Assembly (NCBI GenBank): GCA_039199225.1
Contig: JBCCSZ010000057.1
Coordinates: 1-29,574, forward strand
DNA length: 29,574 nucleotides
Direction: 5' to 3'
Source of the DNA: JBCCSZ01 sp039199225
Lineage (GTDB): Bacteria > Bacteroidota > Bacteroidia > Chitinophagales > Saprospiraceae
Part shown: piece after piece, positions 1 to 7,972 of the stretch
How positions within the stretch are numbered: position 1 is the first letter of the stretch
How the letters are laid out: each line of letters starts with the position of its first letter
Notes under the pieces: model-generated
Told to the model about the DNA's origin: nothing
What the model saw: the letters and a program-made list of their open reading frames with translations, nothing else
Databases searched by the model: none
Made by a program: the position numbers and the translations under genes

Positions 1-384
1 CTTTCCAACACCGTTACAGGTTATTTCCAGCATTTTTCCGTCAGTTACACAAGGGTGAGAAAGTTCGAAACCTACGCTTAAGACTTTCTCAAGTTACTCA
101 CTTTCTCACTTTCTCAAGGCCGTTGAAGCTGTTGAATATGATCTAGCCTATTGGTAATAAGGCTTGCAAATTATAAAGGATAGGAGGGGAATAAGGGTAG
201 GGGATAGCAAAGGCGTCATCAAGGTGTTTGAGTGAAACCGAAAATGGCTTGCCATGGCGAATATTAGACGACAAAGGAAGGCAGCATCTAAAATTTGGAT
301 CACCCAAAAATCAACTCTGCCTTGGTTTACAGCCTAAACATGACGGAAATCAAAGGGATTTATAAACTTAGATGTAAACCAATG
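1..384. other. Non-coding stretch with short ACTTTCTCA repeats
   Basis: I find no plausible gene here. The only structure seen is a 9-base word, ACTTTCTCA, at 83-91, 100-108 and 108-116, with its reverse complement TGAGAAAGT at 56-64. The inverted copy could fold against the copy at 83-91. The rest is unremarkable and probably lies downstream of a gene outside the window. Confidence 0.5.
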
Positions 385-418
385 AAAAAGAAGTTATGCA
401 AAATTTGCATAACTTCTT
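385..418 (-). terminator. Intrinsic terminator of the tRNA-Asp gene
   Basis: Positions 388-402 and 404-418 form a perfect 15-bp inverted repeat around a single base; in RNA the loop would open to 3-5 bases. Read on the minus strand, the stem is followed at once by a T-run (A-run at 385-389 on the plus strand). It lies about 10 bases beyond the tRNA 3' end, so it is the natural terminator of that transcript. Confidence 0.85.
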
Positions 419-428
419 GATTATCAAG

Positions 429-502
429 CGGTCTGGACGGGACTCGAACCCGCGACCCCCTGCGTGACAGGCAGGTATTCTAACCAACTGAACTACCAGA
501 CC
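429..502 (-). tRNA. tRNA-Asp (anticodon GTC)
   Basis: On the minus strand the 74-base gene starts GGTCTGG and ends CCAGACC plus a G discriminator, giving a perfect 7-bp acceptor stem. The anticodon arm is CCTGC-CTGTCAC-GCAGG, so the anticodon is GTC (aspartate). The T arm contains GGTTCGAGTCC. A G discriminator fits tRNA-Asp. The 3' CCA is not encoded (the sequence continues CTTG), so it would be added by nucleotidyltransferase. The gene stands alone, with its own promoter at 580-610 and a terminator at 385-418. Confidence 0.96.
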
Positions 503-840
503 AAATTCTTATATATCTTGAGAAGACTTTTCTTCCAATTTGTACACTATCTGGCATTTGTTGACCGAAATAGCGATTGCAAAAGTAAAATTCTTTGCGG
601 AAAGATGCAATAGATGGGAGAAAAAAATAAAAAAAGTTGGCCAACGCACTTCGGTCTGGCAATCGATTGCTAATTTTGTATGCTTTGGGCTGGTTGAGGA
701 CTGGTCACTGCTCAGTTTCTAAAGTGCTGGTTTGCCCTTTGACTCGCTCAAGCCCCAAAAGTTATATGACACCTGAAAACTACCTTTTGGAGTAGGCCCG
801 GACGCTGTTTTATTGTTGAAAAAGGTAAAACCTCTACACT
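503..840. other. Intergenic region between tRNA-Asp and accA
   Basis: No credible gene is seen; the two overlapping 60-codon open frames near 480-722 look accidental. The region holds the minus-strand tRNA promoter (580-610), a perfect 10-base palindrome GTTGGCCAAC at 636-645, and a plus-strand TAATTTTG at 671-678. The last could be a -7 element for accA, but it has no TTG at the right distance and would leave a leader of about 155 bases. Confidence 0.5.
580..610 (-). promoter_or_regulatory. Bacteroidota-type promoter for tRNA-Asp
   Basis: On the minus strand TTG (608-610) is followed after exactly 20 bases by TACTTTTG (580-587), matching the Bacteroidota primary sigma consensus TTG - N19-21 - TAnnTTTG. 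Transcription would start near 573, giving a 5' leader of about 70 bases to be removed by RNase P. Confidence 0.75.
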
Positions 841-1824
841 ATGGTTTTTTTAGATTTCGAAAAACCGCTCGAAAATCTTTACGAACAACTCGATAAAATT
901 CGCCAAGTTGGTGAAGCTGGTGACATCGATGTGTCAGATAAGATCAAGGAACTCGAAAATAAGATTCGCTCCGAACGCAAAGGGATTTACAGCAACCTGA
1001 CTGGCTGGCAGAAAGTACAGCTGTCTCGCCATCCCGAACGACCTTATACCTATTTTTATATCAATCAGATGTGCCGCAGATTCGTCGAACTGCATGGAGA
1101 TCGCTACTTTGGCGACGATCATGCGATTGTCGGAGGTTTGGGAAACATCGATGGACAAAATGTGGTCATCATCGGCCATCAGAAAGGGGTGAATACCAAA
1201 ATGCGGCAGTACCGCAACTTTGGTATGGCCAATCCCGAAGGTTATCGCAAAGCTCTGCGCTTGATGAAAATGGCTGACCGCTTTGGTCACCCCATCGTTT
1301 GTCTGATTGATACTCCTGGTGCCTATCCGGGCATCGAAGCTGAAGAGCGTGGACAGGCTGAAGCCATCGCCCGAAATCTCTTTGAAATGGCACAGCTCCG
1401 CGTTCCCATCGTTTGTGTTGTTATCGGTGAAGGTGCCTCCGGAGGTGCCATCGGAATCGGTCTGGGAGATCGCGTTTTTATGCTCGAAAATACTTGGTAC
1501 TCGGTCATCTCTCCGGAATCTTGCTCTTCCATTCTCTGGCGAAGCTGGGATTTCAAGGAGCAAGCAGCCGAAGCTCTAAAGTTAACAGCCGATCACATGT
1601 ATGAATTCGGCTTGATCGATGACATCATCAAAGAACCCGTAGGTGGCGCCCATGCCGCCCCGGAGGATATGGCCAAAATTGTGAAACGCAACATCAAAAA
1701 GGCCATTGTCGAACTACAGGAAATGGATGCAGATACCCGAATCGAAGCCCGAATCAATAAGTATGGAGCCATGGGCGTTTACCAAATAAAAGGAGAAACC
1801 ATCGCCGAGGAAACGGAGAAGTAA
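841..1824 (+). CDS. accA: Acetyl-CoA carboxylase carboxyltransferase subunit alpha
   Basis: The 327-residue protein has the length (about 320) and architecture of AccA. This subunit pairs with AccD to move the carboxyl group from carboxybiotin to acetyl-CoA, giving malonyl-CoA for fatty-acid synthesis in the cytoplasm. The N-terminal 80 residues are a charged helical segment (DFEKPLENLYEQLDKI). The crotonase-like core contains the typical DTPGAYPG and EERGQAEAIARNL motifs, the glycine-rich GEGASGGAIGIGLGD segment and SPESCSSILW. The ATG at 841 starts the conserved N-terminus. accD is not in the window, as is common when accA stands apart. A 122-bp gap precedes the DUF6913-like gene on the same strand, so co-transcription is possible but not shown. 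Confidence 0.96.
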   Translation: MVFLDFEKPLENLYEQLDKIRQVGEAGDIDVSDKIKELENKIRSERKGIYSNLTGWQKVQLSRHPERPYTYFYINQMCRRFVELHGDRYFGDDHAIVGGLGNIDGQNVVIIGHQKGVNTKMRQYRNFGMANPEGYRKALRLMKMADRFGHPIVCLIDTPGAYPGIEAEERGQAEAIARNLFEMAQLRVPIVCVVIGEGASGGAIGIGLGDRVFMLENTWYSVISPESCSSILWRSWDFKEQAAEALKLTADHMYEFGLIDDIIKEPVGGAHAAPEDMAKIVKRNIKKAIVELQEMDADTRIEARINKYGAMGVYQIKGETIAEETEK

Positions 1825-1946
1825 TCAATTCTAGCCCGTTTGACATCGGTCGATTTTTATTGTTCTGGTTGCCTGCTACAGGCTGCCTGAATGTTTTTTA
1901 GGAAGGGAAGAGGCTCCACGGAGCCTATGCATGTTTTGAGAATACT

Positions 1947-2495
1947 ATGAAAAATTGGTTTACAAAAAAGCATGTGCAATTGCATGAGCGATTGCTGCGC
2001 CAAAAACTGAATGCGACCTCTTTCAAAAGGGGTTCACTGGACTTTCAAAGCGTAAAGTCGGTGGGCTTGGTATATAATGCTGCCGATCCAACGCATAGCG
2101 AGACGATCCGGCAGTTTGTTCATCTGCTCAAAAAGCAAGACAAAGAGGTAAAGGTGCTGGCTTATTTTCCAGATAAGGAGACGCACGAGAATTGCCCTTA
2201 CAAGCATTTTTCAAATAAAGCGCTGGATTGGGTCATGCGTCCTACTGGCTTTGAGGTCGAGCAGTTCATAGAGACGCCCTTTGATGTGCTGATCAATCTT
2301 TGTCTCAAGGATTGTATTCCATTGGAGTACATCTCGGCGCTGTCAAAAGCTGGCTTTCGGGTAGGGCCTGTCAGTGAGAAATTGTATTGCTACGATCTCA
2401 TGATCGATGCCTCTGACGAGCGTATGTCTTCCTTCATCAAGCAAGTAGAATTCTTCCTCAATAGAATGAATAATTATGAGATTTCCACAATTTAG
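1947..2495 (+). CDS. DUF6913-like protein of unknown function
   Basis: This is a 182-residue soluble protein with no signal peptide or membrane segment. The N-terminus is basic and helical (KKHVQLHERLLRQKL). It is followed by an alpha/beta pattern (VGLVYNAAD, VKVLAYFPD, FDVLINLCLK, AGFRVGP) that looks like a small Rossmann-type fold. From memory this resembles the Bacteroidota family DUF6913, often found next to dapA; I cannot confirm this by search. Its last 20 bases overlap the start of dapA, which strongly suggests translational coupling and a shared messenger. No catalytic motif is visible, so a role in lysine or peptidoglycan precursor synthesis would rest on position alone. Confidence 0.8.
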   Translation: MKNWFTKKHVQLHERLLRQKLNATSFKRGSLDFQSVKSVGLVYNAADPTHSETIRQFVHLLKKQDKEVKVLAYFPDKETHENCPYKHFSNKALDWVMRPTGFEVEQFIETPFDVLINLCLKDCIPLEYISALSKAGFRVGPVSEKLYCYDLMIDASDERMSSFIKQVEFFLNRMNNYEISTI

Positions 2496-3384
2496 AGGTA
2501 CTGGCGTTGCATTGGTCACGCCTTTTGTCGATGGCGAAATCGACTTCCAAGCACTTGAAAACATCATCGAGCATTGCATCGCAGGAGGTGTCGAATACCT
2601 GGTGTCCCTGGGTACAACAGGCGAATCTGTTACGCTCACCACCAAGGAGTGCCATCAAGTTGTGGATTTTACCCTTAAAGTAGTTGCGGACAGGCTGCCC
2701 GTCGTCGTAGGGATGTTCGGTGGCAACAATACCGCAAATCTCGTCGAGCGCATCCAGCAGTTCGACTTTTCAGGCTGTGCAGGCATCTTGTCGAGTAATC
2801 CTTCTTACAACAAACCCACACAGGAAGGCATCTTTCAGCATTATATGTCCATCGCAGAGGTTTGTCCCGTTCCCATCATTATTTACAACGTGCCTGGGCG
2901 GACTTCCTCCAATATGAGCGCTCAAACAGTTGTGAAGCTTGCCAAGGCCAGCGAAAAGTTTGTGGCCATCAAAGAAGCCAGCGCCAGCCTCACCCAAGCG
3001 GCTGAAATCCTGAAGCACAAGCCCAAAGATTTTATGTTGCTCTCTGGCGATGATCCAACGGCCCTACCACTCATTGCCCTAGGTGGCCAAGGTGTCATAT
3101 CTGTTATCGGAAATGCTTATCCCGCAGCCTTTTCTGATATGGTCCGTGCGGCACTAAATGGAGATATGGACACGGCCAGCAAACTGCACTTGGACTTGTT
3201 TGATCTGCATCAGTGGCTTTACATCGAAGGCAATCCCGCCGGTATCAAAGGCGCCCTAGAACTTAAAAAGCTCTGTCGACGTGATGTTAGATTGCCCCTG
3301 ACGGCTCTCTCTGATCTGAATTACCGCCACCTTTGGGCTGAAATGCGCCAAGTACGCGCCTCTTTGGCTCTGAAGACCAGCTAG
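2476..3384 (+). CDS. dapA: 4-hydroxy-tetrahydrodipicolinate synthase
   Basis: DapA condenses pyruvate with aspartate semialdehyde, the first committed step to diaminopimelate and lysine. The 302-residue length is typical (about 292 in E. coli). The TIM-barrel motifs are complete: GTTGE at 46-50 (T47 and T48 of the proton relay), SSNPSYNKPTQEG with Y111, YNVPGRT with catalytic Y137 and carboxylate-binding R142, and AIKEAS with Schiff-base K166. The ATG at 2476 lies inside the 3' end of the preceding gene (20-base overlap). This start gives the expected N-terminus FRGTGVALVTPF, so the overlap is real and suggests coupled translation. Confidence 0.96.
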   Translation: MRFPQFRGTGVALVTPFVDGEIDFQALENIIEHCIAGGVEYLVSLGTTGESVTLTTKECHQVVDFTLKVVADRLPVVVGMFGGNNTANLVERIQQFDFSGCAGILSSNPSYNKPTQEGIFQHYMSIAEVCPVPIIIYNVPGRTSSNMSAQTVVKLAKASEKFVAIKEASASLTQAAEILKHKPKDFMLLSGDDPTALPLIALGGQGVISVIGNAYPAAFSDMVRAALNGDMDTASKLHLDLFDLHQWLYIEGNPAGIKGALELKKLCRRDVRLPLTALSDLNYRHLWAEMRQVRASLALKTS

Positions 3385-3528
3385 TGACCCATCTGTCGGT
3401 TCATCATCAAAAATTAAAAAATGCATTTTCCAATAGGGGCGTAGACCACTTTTTTGCGTCAAGGAATTGACAGCTGGACAATATGTGTGTTCGTTCAGGT
3501 GTTCTTTCTAAATCGAAAAAAGAGTCTT

Positions 3529-4251
3529 ATGAAAAATTCAGTCTGGGCATTTCTGTTTCTTGGAGTTTGTTTAATGTATACCAGCGGCCTGTCGGCCAGC
3601 AATATTCCGCTCGATCCCTTTGATGAGTTAACGGTCACAGGGAATATTGAGGTCGAACTGGTGAAGGCTGCAGAAGAGTCGATGGAGGTAGAAGATGACT
3701 TTTCCAAACTGCGCTTTGAGGTAATCAATGGCATCCTTCGCATCAAACGCCGCAAGCTATATAGCATCCGCGAATATGAAGATCCCCCTATTCGGATTCG
3801 TCTCAATTATAAAGACATCAGAAGCGTAAAAGCAGTGGCTGGAGCCTTTGTGTCTACTGGTGAACAGGCGCTCGAATCGAATATCCTCCGCCTGCGCTTC
3901 GGCAGTGGTGCCAGAGGTAAATTGACTTTGAAGGTGGAAGAGCTGTCCATCAATATGACGGAAGGGGCTCAACTGAAGCTGCGCGGTGAAGCTGTTTCGC
4001 AGGAAACAGCTGTGACAACTGGTGCCATTCTGGATGCCCACCGCCTCGACTCTCGCCGTGCTTCCGTCCGAGCTGGAACCGGCGGAGAAGTAGAAGTCAG
4101 CGTCAGCGAATACATCTATGCCAACGCCAATACTGGTGGCGATATTGAATACCACGGAGAGCCTGAAAGAGTCCGCATCAAGGACAGCCTGGGTGGCGAC
4201 GTAAGCCCAAAGTTCTACTCCAAAGGCAAGCGAAAAAGAACAAAGCTTTAG
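3529..4251 (+). CDS. Exported DUF2807 (head GIN domain) protein
   Basis: I chose the ATG at 3529 (240 residues) over an in-frame start at 3454 because it begins a clear signal peptide, MKNSVWAFLFLGVCLMYTSGLSA. The mature part starts with the DUF2807-like phrase PLDPFDELTVTGNIEVELVKA. It continues as a repetitive beta structure in which small and charged residues alternate (AVAGAFVSTGEQAL, LRLRFGSGARGKLTLKVEEL), as expected of the right-handed beta-helix of the so-called putative auto-transporter adhesin, head GIN domain. The C-terminus is very basic (SKGKRKRTKL). The family is common in Bacteroidota and its role is not well established. The protein is probably periplasmic or surface-exposed. 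A strong hairpin follows the stop. Confidence 0.82.
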   Translation: MKNSVWAFLFLGVCLMYTSGLSASNIPLDPFDELTVTGNIEVELVKAAEESMEVEDDFSKLRFEVINGILRIKRRKLYSIREYEDPPIRIRLNYKDIRSVKAVAGAFVSTGEQALESNILRLRFGSGARGKLTLKVEELSINMTEGAQLKLRGEAVSQETAVTTGAILDAHRLDSRRASVRAGTGGEVEVSVSEYIYANANTGGDIEYHGEPERVRIKDSLGGDVSPKFYSKGKRKRTKL

Positions 4252-4264
4252 CAGCCAGCCCATA

Positions 4265-4306
4265 CAGCCAGCAGTAGGCATCTGTGTTTACTGCTGGCTG
4301 CCTTTT
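4265..4306 (+). terminator. Intrinsic terminator after the DUF2807 gene
   Basis: Positions 4265-4276 and 4289-4300 form a perfect 12-bp stem with a 12-base loop, followed by CCTTTT. It starts 13 bases after the DUF2807 stop and lies upstream of the next promoter, so the two genes appear to be separate transcription units. Confidence 0.7.
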
Positions 4307-4337
4307 GCCTACTACACATCTGCCTACCGAACAACCG

Positions 4338-4368
4338 TTGCCCTTTCCTTCCTAAGTCTGTACCTTTG
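4338..4368 (+). promoter_or_regulatory. Bacteroidota-type promoter for the WG-repeat gene
   Basis: TTG at 4338-4340 is followed after 20 bases by TACCTTTG at 4361-4368, an exact match to TTG - N19-21 - TAnnTTTG. The predicted start near 4375 leaves a leader of only about 14 bases before the ATG at 4389, or about 26 before the alternative ATG at 4401. Confidence 0.75.
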
Positions 4369-4388
4369 CAGTTCTATTTTCCCATGGA

Positions 4389-5813
4389 ATGCAAAAACTT
4401 ATGTACAAATACCTTGTCTTGTTGTGTCTCCTGCTCAGTAGCCTTTCTTCCGAGCAGGCAAATGCCCAGAAAACTTCTTATGAGTGGGCTTTTGATTGTG
4501 CTTTCGATAAATGTTACGACTTTTACGATGATCGGGCCATTGTAGTAAATGGCCGGGTCAAAGGTTTTATCGACCGAAAGGGGAATGTGCGTGTCTCGCC
4601 GCGTTTCCACATCATCGATGCCTATTCACAGGAGTTGGCCTCGGCTGGTTATATCGACTTTAAGAAGATGGAATCCAAAAGTGGGTACATCAACAAAGCC
4701 GGTGAGATGGTCATTGCCAACGAATACGATATCACTAGTCCATTCAATGAAAACTTGGCCTGTGTGGAGCAGAATAAAAAGTGGGGCTTTATCGATCGCG
4801 AAGGCCGATTTGTTGTGCCGCTGCAATTTGATGGGGCTCAGACCTTTGCCGAAGGAATGGGCGGCGTGAAAGTCGGTAATTATTGGGGCTTTGTGCGTTC
4901 GAATGGCAAGATGGCCATTCCGGCGCGTTTTGATATGGTGTTGCCCTTTAAGGAGGGGGTGAGCGCTGTAAAGTACAAAGGGCGCTGGGGCTTCATCAGC
5001 CCAAATGGACAATTTCTGCTTCAGCCTCGCTATGGCTATGCCGGAAGCTTTGAAGATGGCCTGGCTCGTGTTTCGCAGGACAATCGCTGGGGGCTCGTCG
5101 GCCGTAAAGGGGAGTTTGTTGTGGAACCAATTTATGATCTGATCTTCAATTTCTTTGATGGCTTGGCCCGTATCAAAAAGGATGGTAAATGGGGCTACAT
5201 TGACTATAAGGGCAATTATGTCGTGCCACCCACCTATGAGATGGCGCAAGATTACAGTGAGGGCCTGGCCCGCGTTCGCCACAAGGGTCGCTGGGGGTAT
5301 GTGGACCGCAAGGGGAAAATGGTTATTCCACCCAGTTTTGAATCTGCCTACGATTTTCGACAAGGATTGGCCCGAGTAACGCAGGCAGGCCGCCGGGGCT
5401 ACATCCGCTATGTGCAACCCCTCGAACCCGATATGGAGGTGGACAAGCCGAAGGCCGCCGCCGAAGAAATGACCCGCCGCAACATCAAAAGCGGCCGGAC
5501 TGTTCGGGTGAAGAGCCAGGAGCTTATCGTCGAGCTGTTTGACCATAAAAAGCTGGATGGCGATGTCATTTCACTCAACTTTAAGGGAGAATGGATTGTC
5601 AAATACCACGAGCTGCGCTCTGAAAGGCACAAGCTGAAGTTGTATCTCGACGGAGACAAGGGGACCAACTACCTGATGCTTTATGCCAATAATTTGGGTG
5701 AAACACCGCCCAATACCGTGGCGCTCAATATAGATGATGGGACAGAGGTGCAAAAGGTGATCCTTAATGCGGACCTAAAAACGTGTGATATTATTTATTT
5801 CGAAATGGAATAG
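4389..5813 (+). CDS. Exported WG-repeat protein
   Basis: The 474-residue protein opens with a signal peptide (MYKYLVLLCLLLSSLSSEQANA, cleavage near residue 27). About eight WG (KWG beta-propeller-like) repeats follow from roughly residue 58 to 340, with the pattern xWGFID-xxG-xxVVPxxFDxxxxFxEGLAxV. The clearest copies begin near 131, 166, 199, 233, 267 and 301; flanking copies at 58, 97 and 335 are degenerate. The C-terminal 130 residues (DMEVDKPKAAAEEM to the end) do not repeat and look beta-rich. WG proteins are abundant in Bacteroidota; ligand or peptide binding is presumed but not established. An ATG four codons downstream (4401) is an equally good start. The gene is monocistronic by its own promoter and its spacing. 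Confidence 0.88.
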   Translation: MQKLMYKYLVLLCLLLSSLSSEQANAQKTSYEWAFDCAFDKCYDFYDDRAIVVNGRVKGFIDRKGNVRVSPRFHIIDAYSQELASAGYIDFKKMESKSGYINKAGEMVIANEYDITSPFNENLACVEQNKKWGFIDREGRFVVPLQFDGAQTFAEGMGGVKVGNYWGFVRSNGKMAIPARFDMVLPFKEGVSAVKYKGRWGFISPNGQFLLQPRYGYAGSFEDGLARVSQDNRWGLVGRKGEFVVEPIYDLIFNFFDGLARIKKDGKWGYIDYKGNYVVPPTYEMAQDYSEGLARVRHKGRWGYVDRKGKMVIPPSFESAYDFRQGLARVTQAGRRGYIRYVQPLEPDMEVDKPKAAAEEMTRRNIKSGRTVRVKSQELIVELFDHKKLDGDVISLNFKGEWIVKYHELRSERHKLKLYLDGDKGTNYLMLYANNLGETPPNTVALNIDDGTEVQKVILNADLKTCDIIYFEME

Positions 5814-5845
5814 TGTTTAAGTTCAATAAAACAAACGCTATCGCC

Positions 5846-5876
5846 TTGCGTACTTATATGAAGGGTACTGTTTTTG
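5846..5876 (+). promoter_or_regulatory. Possible promoter for the DUF4292-envC pair
   Basis: TTG at 5846-5848 is followed after 20 bases by TGTTTTTG at 5869-5876, one mismatch from TAnnTTTG. It lies 26 bases before the DUF4292 ATG. The spacing is right but the -7 element is imperfect, so this is tentative. Confidence 0.4.
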
Positions 5877-5901
5877 TCGTTTAAACCCCTAAAGCGATCT
5901 T

Positions 5902-6672
5902 ATGAAGTGGCCAATTTCCCTCTTTTCTTTTTGCTGTATCCTGCTGCTGGGGCTGGGTTGTAAAGGCTCCAAAAAGGCAGTCGGCACCTCTCTGAAGGCC
6001 AAACCAGCCCGCTATGTGATGAAGCGCCTGGCGCAAAACGAAGTAGACCTGGAATGGTTTAGCGGAAAAGGCAGCATTTCATACCGAGATGAGGAGCAGT
6101 CCGTGAAGGGAAGATTCAACCTCCGGCTGCGCAAGGACAGTGTCATTTGGATGAATGTCAAGAAATTTAGTTTGGAGGGCGCCCGCATTTTGGTGACCCG
6201 CGATTCTGTTTTTGCCATCGATCGAATCGGCAAGTTTTACATCGCCAAGGATTTTAATTTTATTACCCAGCGCTACAATCTGCCGGCCAGCTTTGCGGCT
6301 TTGCAAGACCTAATTCTAGGCAACCCGGTTTTATTGACAGAGACGCGATATGAATCCTCAGTCGATAAAAACGACTATCGCCTAACGGCTTCTGTCCGAG
6401 ATATGGATCGCAGCTATTGGGTCGATGGCCTGTTTTTTCAACTGCGGAAAATGGCCTTTGCAGAGCCTGCCTTTGCACGAAATGTAGTAGTCGAACAGAA
6501 AGATTTTCAGCCCGTCGGCGGGGAACGCAATTTTTCGTACCTTCGTAAACTGAATCTTAAAAGCCCGGATACGGGCGAATTGTCCATAGAGATCGACTTC
6601 TCCAAAGTTGAGATCAATACGCCCAAGTCTATTCGCTTTGAAATCCCTTCCAGTTATACAAGGTTGGATTAA
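5902..6672 (+). CDS. DUF4292 family lipoprotein
   Basis: The 256-residue protein begins with a lipoprotein signal, MKWPISLFSFCCILLLGLGC. The lipobox cysteine is C20, followed by a basic KGSKK. The mature part has an alternating beta pattern (GKGSISYRDEEQSVKGRFNLRLRKDSVIWMNVK) like lipoprotein-carrier folds of the LolA/LolB type. This matches DUF4292, a Bacteroidota family usually encoded just before an EnvC-type metallopeptidase-like gene, as here. A role in outer-membrane lipoprotein or envelope handling is inference. No ATG is available for the next gene, whose candidate TTG starts lie within the last 65 bases of this one, so translation of the two is probably coupled. Confidence 0.85.
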   Translation: MKWPISLFSFCCILLLGLGCKGSKKAVGTSLKAKPARYVMKRLAQNEVDLEWFSGKGSISYRDEEQSVKGRFNLRLRKDSVIWMNVKKFSLEGARILVTRDSVFAIDRIGKFYIAKDFNFITQRYNLPASFAALQDLILGNPVLLTETRYESSVDKNDYRLTASVRDMDRSYWVDGLFFQLRKMAFAEPAFARNVVVEQKDFQPVGGERNFSYLRKLNLKSPDTGELSIEIDFSKVEINTPKSIRFEIPSSYTRLD

Positions 6673-7888
6673 TCAATCCCTTCGGATCAGCCTGCTGCTC
6701 TTCCTCTTTGCCTGCCTGTGCTTGCCCGCAGGCGCTCAAGTGCGTAAAAACCTGGAATCCAAACGCAAAAAATTGCTCAAGGATATTGCTCGGACGACCA
6801 AAATGCTCAACCAAACAGCAAAGAGCCGGGAAGCAACCTTGGATCGTTACCTGGCACTGCAACAACAGATCAAGGCCAGAGAGGAGCTGATCCAGACCAT
6901 GAATGAAGAGTTGGAGCAAACCAATCTCAGTATTCAACGCAACGAGGAAGTCATTCAATCAATGGGACAGGACATCGTTCAGCTGGAAGAGGAATATGGC
7001 CGAATGGCCCGGCAGGCTTTGCGGCAGAAAATGAGCCAGACCAAATTGTTGTTCCTCTTCTCTGCCCACAATTTTCAACAACTGATTCAACGATGGCAAT
7101 ACTTGCGGCAGTACGACCGGCACCGCCAGCGCCAGGCCCAGCTGATCATCGAGACCCGAGAAAGCCTCATGGGGAAAGTCGACCTGCTGGAAGAACGCCG
7201 TCTGGAAAAGGAGGAACTGCTCCTGTCAGAGGCGGAGCACCAGGGCATCCTGGCCAAGGAGTTGGAGGATAAAACCAAGCTACTGGCCAGCCTGAAGGCC
7301 AACGAAAGCCGACTGCGGGATGAACTCGGCCGCCAGCGCCTGGCACATGAGCGCCTCAACCAGGCCATCGAAAAGGTTATCCGGCAGGAAGTGGCAGCAG
7401 CCCGAAAGCGGTCCAGAACGCCCCAAGGGATCAACAAATCGCCCAAGCGGCTAAAACGGGCTGATCGGCTGACTGGGACCTTCAGCAGTAATCGAGGGCG
7501 CCTGCCTTGGCCGGTCGATAGAGGCGTCGTCACACGGCAGTTTGGACAGCAAAGCCATCCCACCTTGCGCCGGATTGAAATTGCAAACAACGGCATCGAT
7601 ATTCGAACAGACCATCGCGCCAAAGTAAAGGCCGTCTTTGAAGGCCGGGTCGTTGGTACGCAGTTTGTGCCAGGCTATCATAATATGCTCATTCTAAAAC
7701 ACGGAGAGTATTATACCGTATACTCAAATCTGGACCAGGTCTTTGTCAAGAAAGATCAATGGGTAAAAGCGGACCAGACGCTTGGAAGGTTGGCCGTCAA
7801 TCCACAGTCCAATAAATCTGAAGTACATTTTGAGCTTTGGAAAGATAAGGTTCGCCTCAATCCCATCAAATGGCTGACCAGGCAGTAG
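6638..7888 (+). CDS. EnvC-like murein hydrolase activator
   Basis: About 416 residues. A signal peptide (LRISLLLFLFACLCLPAGA) is followed by long coiled coils (roughly residues 35-260, rich in E, K, R, Q and L), a basic linker and a C-terminal LytM/M23-like domain (last 120 residues). Two of the usual M23 zinc ligands appear to be lost: the first histidine position reads NNGIDI, and the HxH region reads YTVYSNL then VHFEL with one His. That fits EnvC/NlpD-type proteins, which activate amidases rather than cut peptidoglycan. No ATG exists upstream of the signal peptide. TTG at 6638 gives a normal-length signal (MKSLPVIQGWINQSLRIS); TTG at 6608 would add ten residues. Either start overlaps the DUF4292 gene. 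Confidence 0.85.
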   Translation: MKSLPVIQGWINQSLRISLLLFLFACLCLPAGAQVRKNLESKRKKLLKDIARTTKMLNQTAKSREATLDRYLALQQQIKAREELIQTMNEELEQTNLSIQRNEEVIQSMGQDIVQLEEEYGRMARQALRQKMSQTKLLFLFSAHNFQQLIQRWQYLRQYDRHRQRQAQLIIETRESLMGKVDLLEERRLEKEELLLSEAEHQGILAKELEDKTKLLASLKANESRLRDELGRQRLAHERLNQAIEKVIRQEVAAARKRSRTPQGINKSPKRLKRADRLTGTFSSNRGRLPWPVDRGVVTRQFGQQSHPTLRRIEIANNGIDIRTDHRAKVKAVFEGRVVGTQFVPGYHNMLILKHGEYYTVYSNLDQVFVKKDQWVKADQTLGRLAVNPQSNKSEVHFELWKDKVRLNPIKWLTRQ

Positions 7889-7972
7889 CAAGAAATCGGA
7901 AAGACGAATTGCTGGAACTTTAATATCCTTTCAGTAGTTATAAATCCGCAATTAGAACTAATCTCATTTTTT

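Noticed and set aside
480..722. Two 60-codon open frames overlapping the tRNA-Asp flank
   Set aside because: One runs into the tRNA gene and both cover its promoter; composition is not protein-like.
934..1563. 209-codon open frame on the minus strand
   Set aside because: It is a shadow of accA, whose protein is full-length and conserved.
1871..1899. GCCTG-CTA-CAGGC hairpin and later T-run after accA, as a terminator
   Set aside because: The stem is only 5 bp and lies about 10 bases from the T-run, too far for a typical intrinsic terminator.
4626..5546. 306-codon open frame on the minus strand
   Set aside because: It is the mirror of the WG-repeat gene; the repeats keep the opposite frame open. 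It lacks a promoter or a recognisable domain, and the plus-strand gene has a signal peptide and a consensus promoter.
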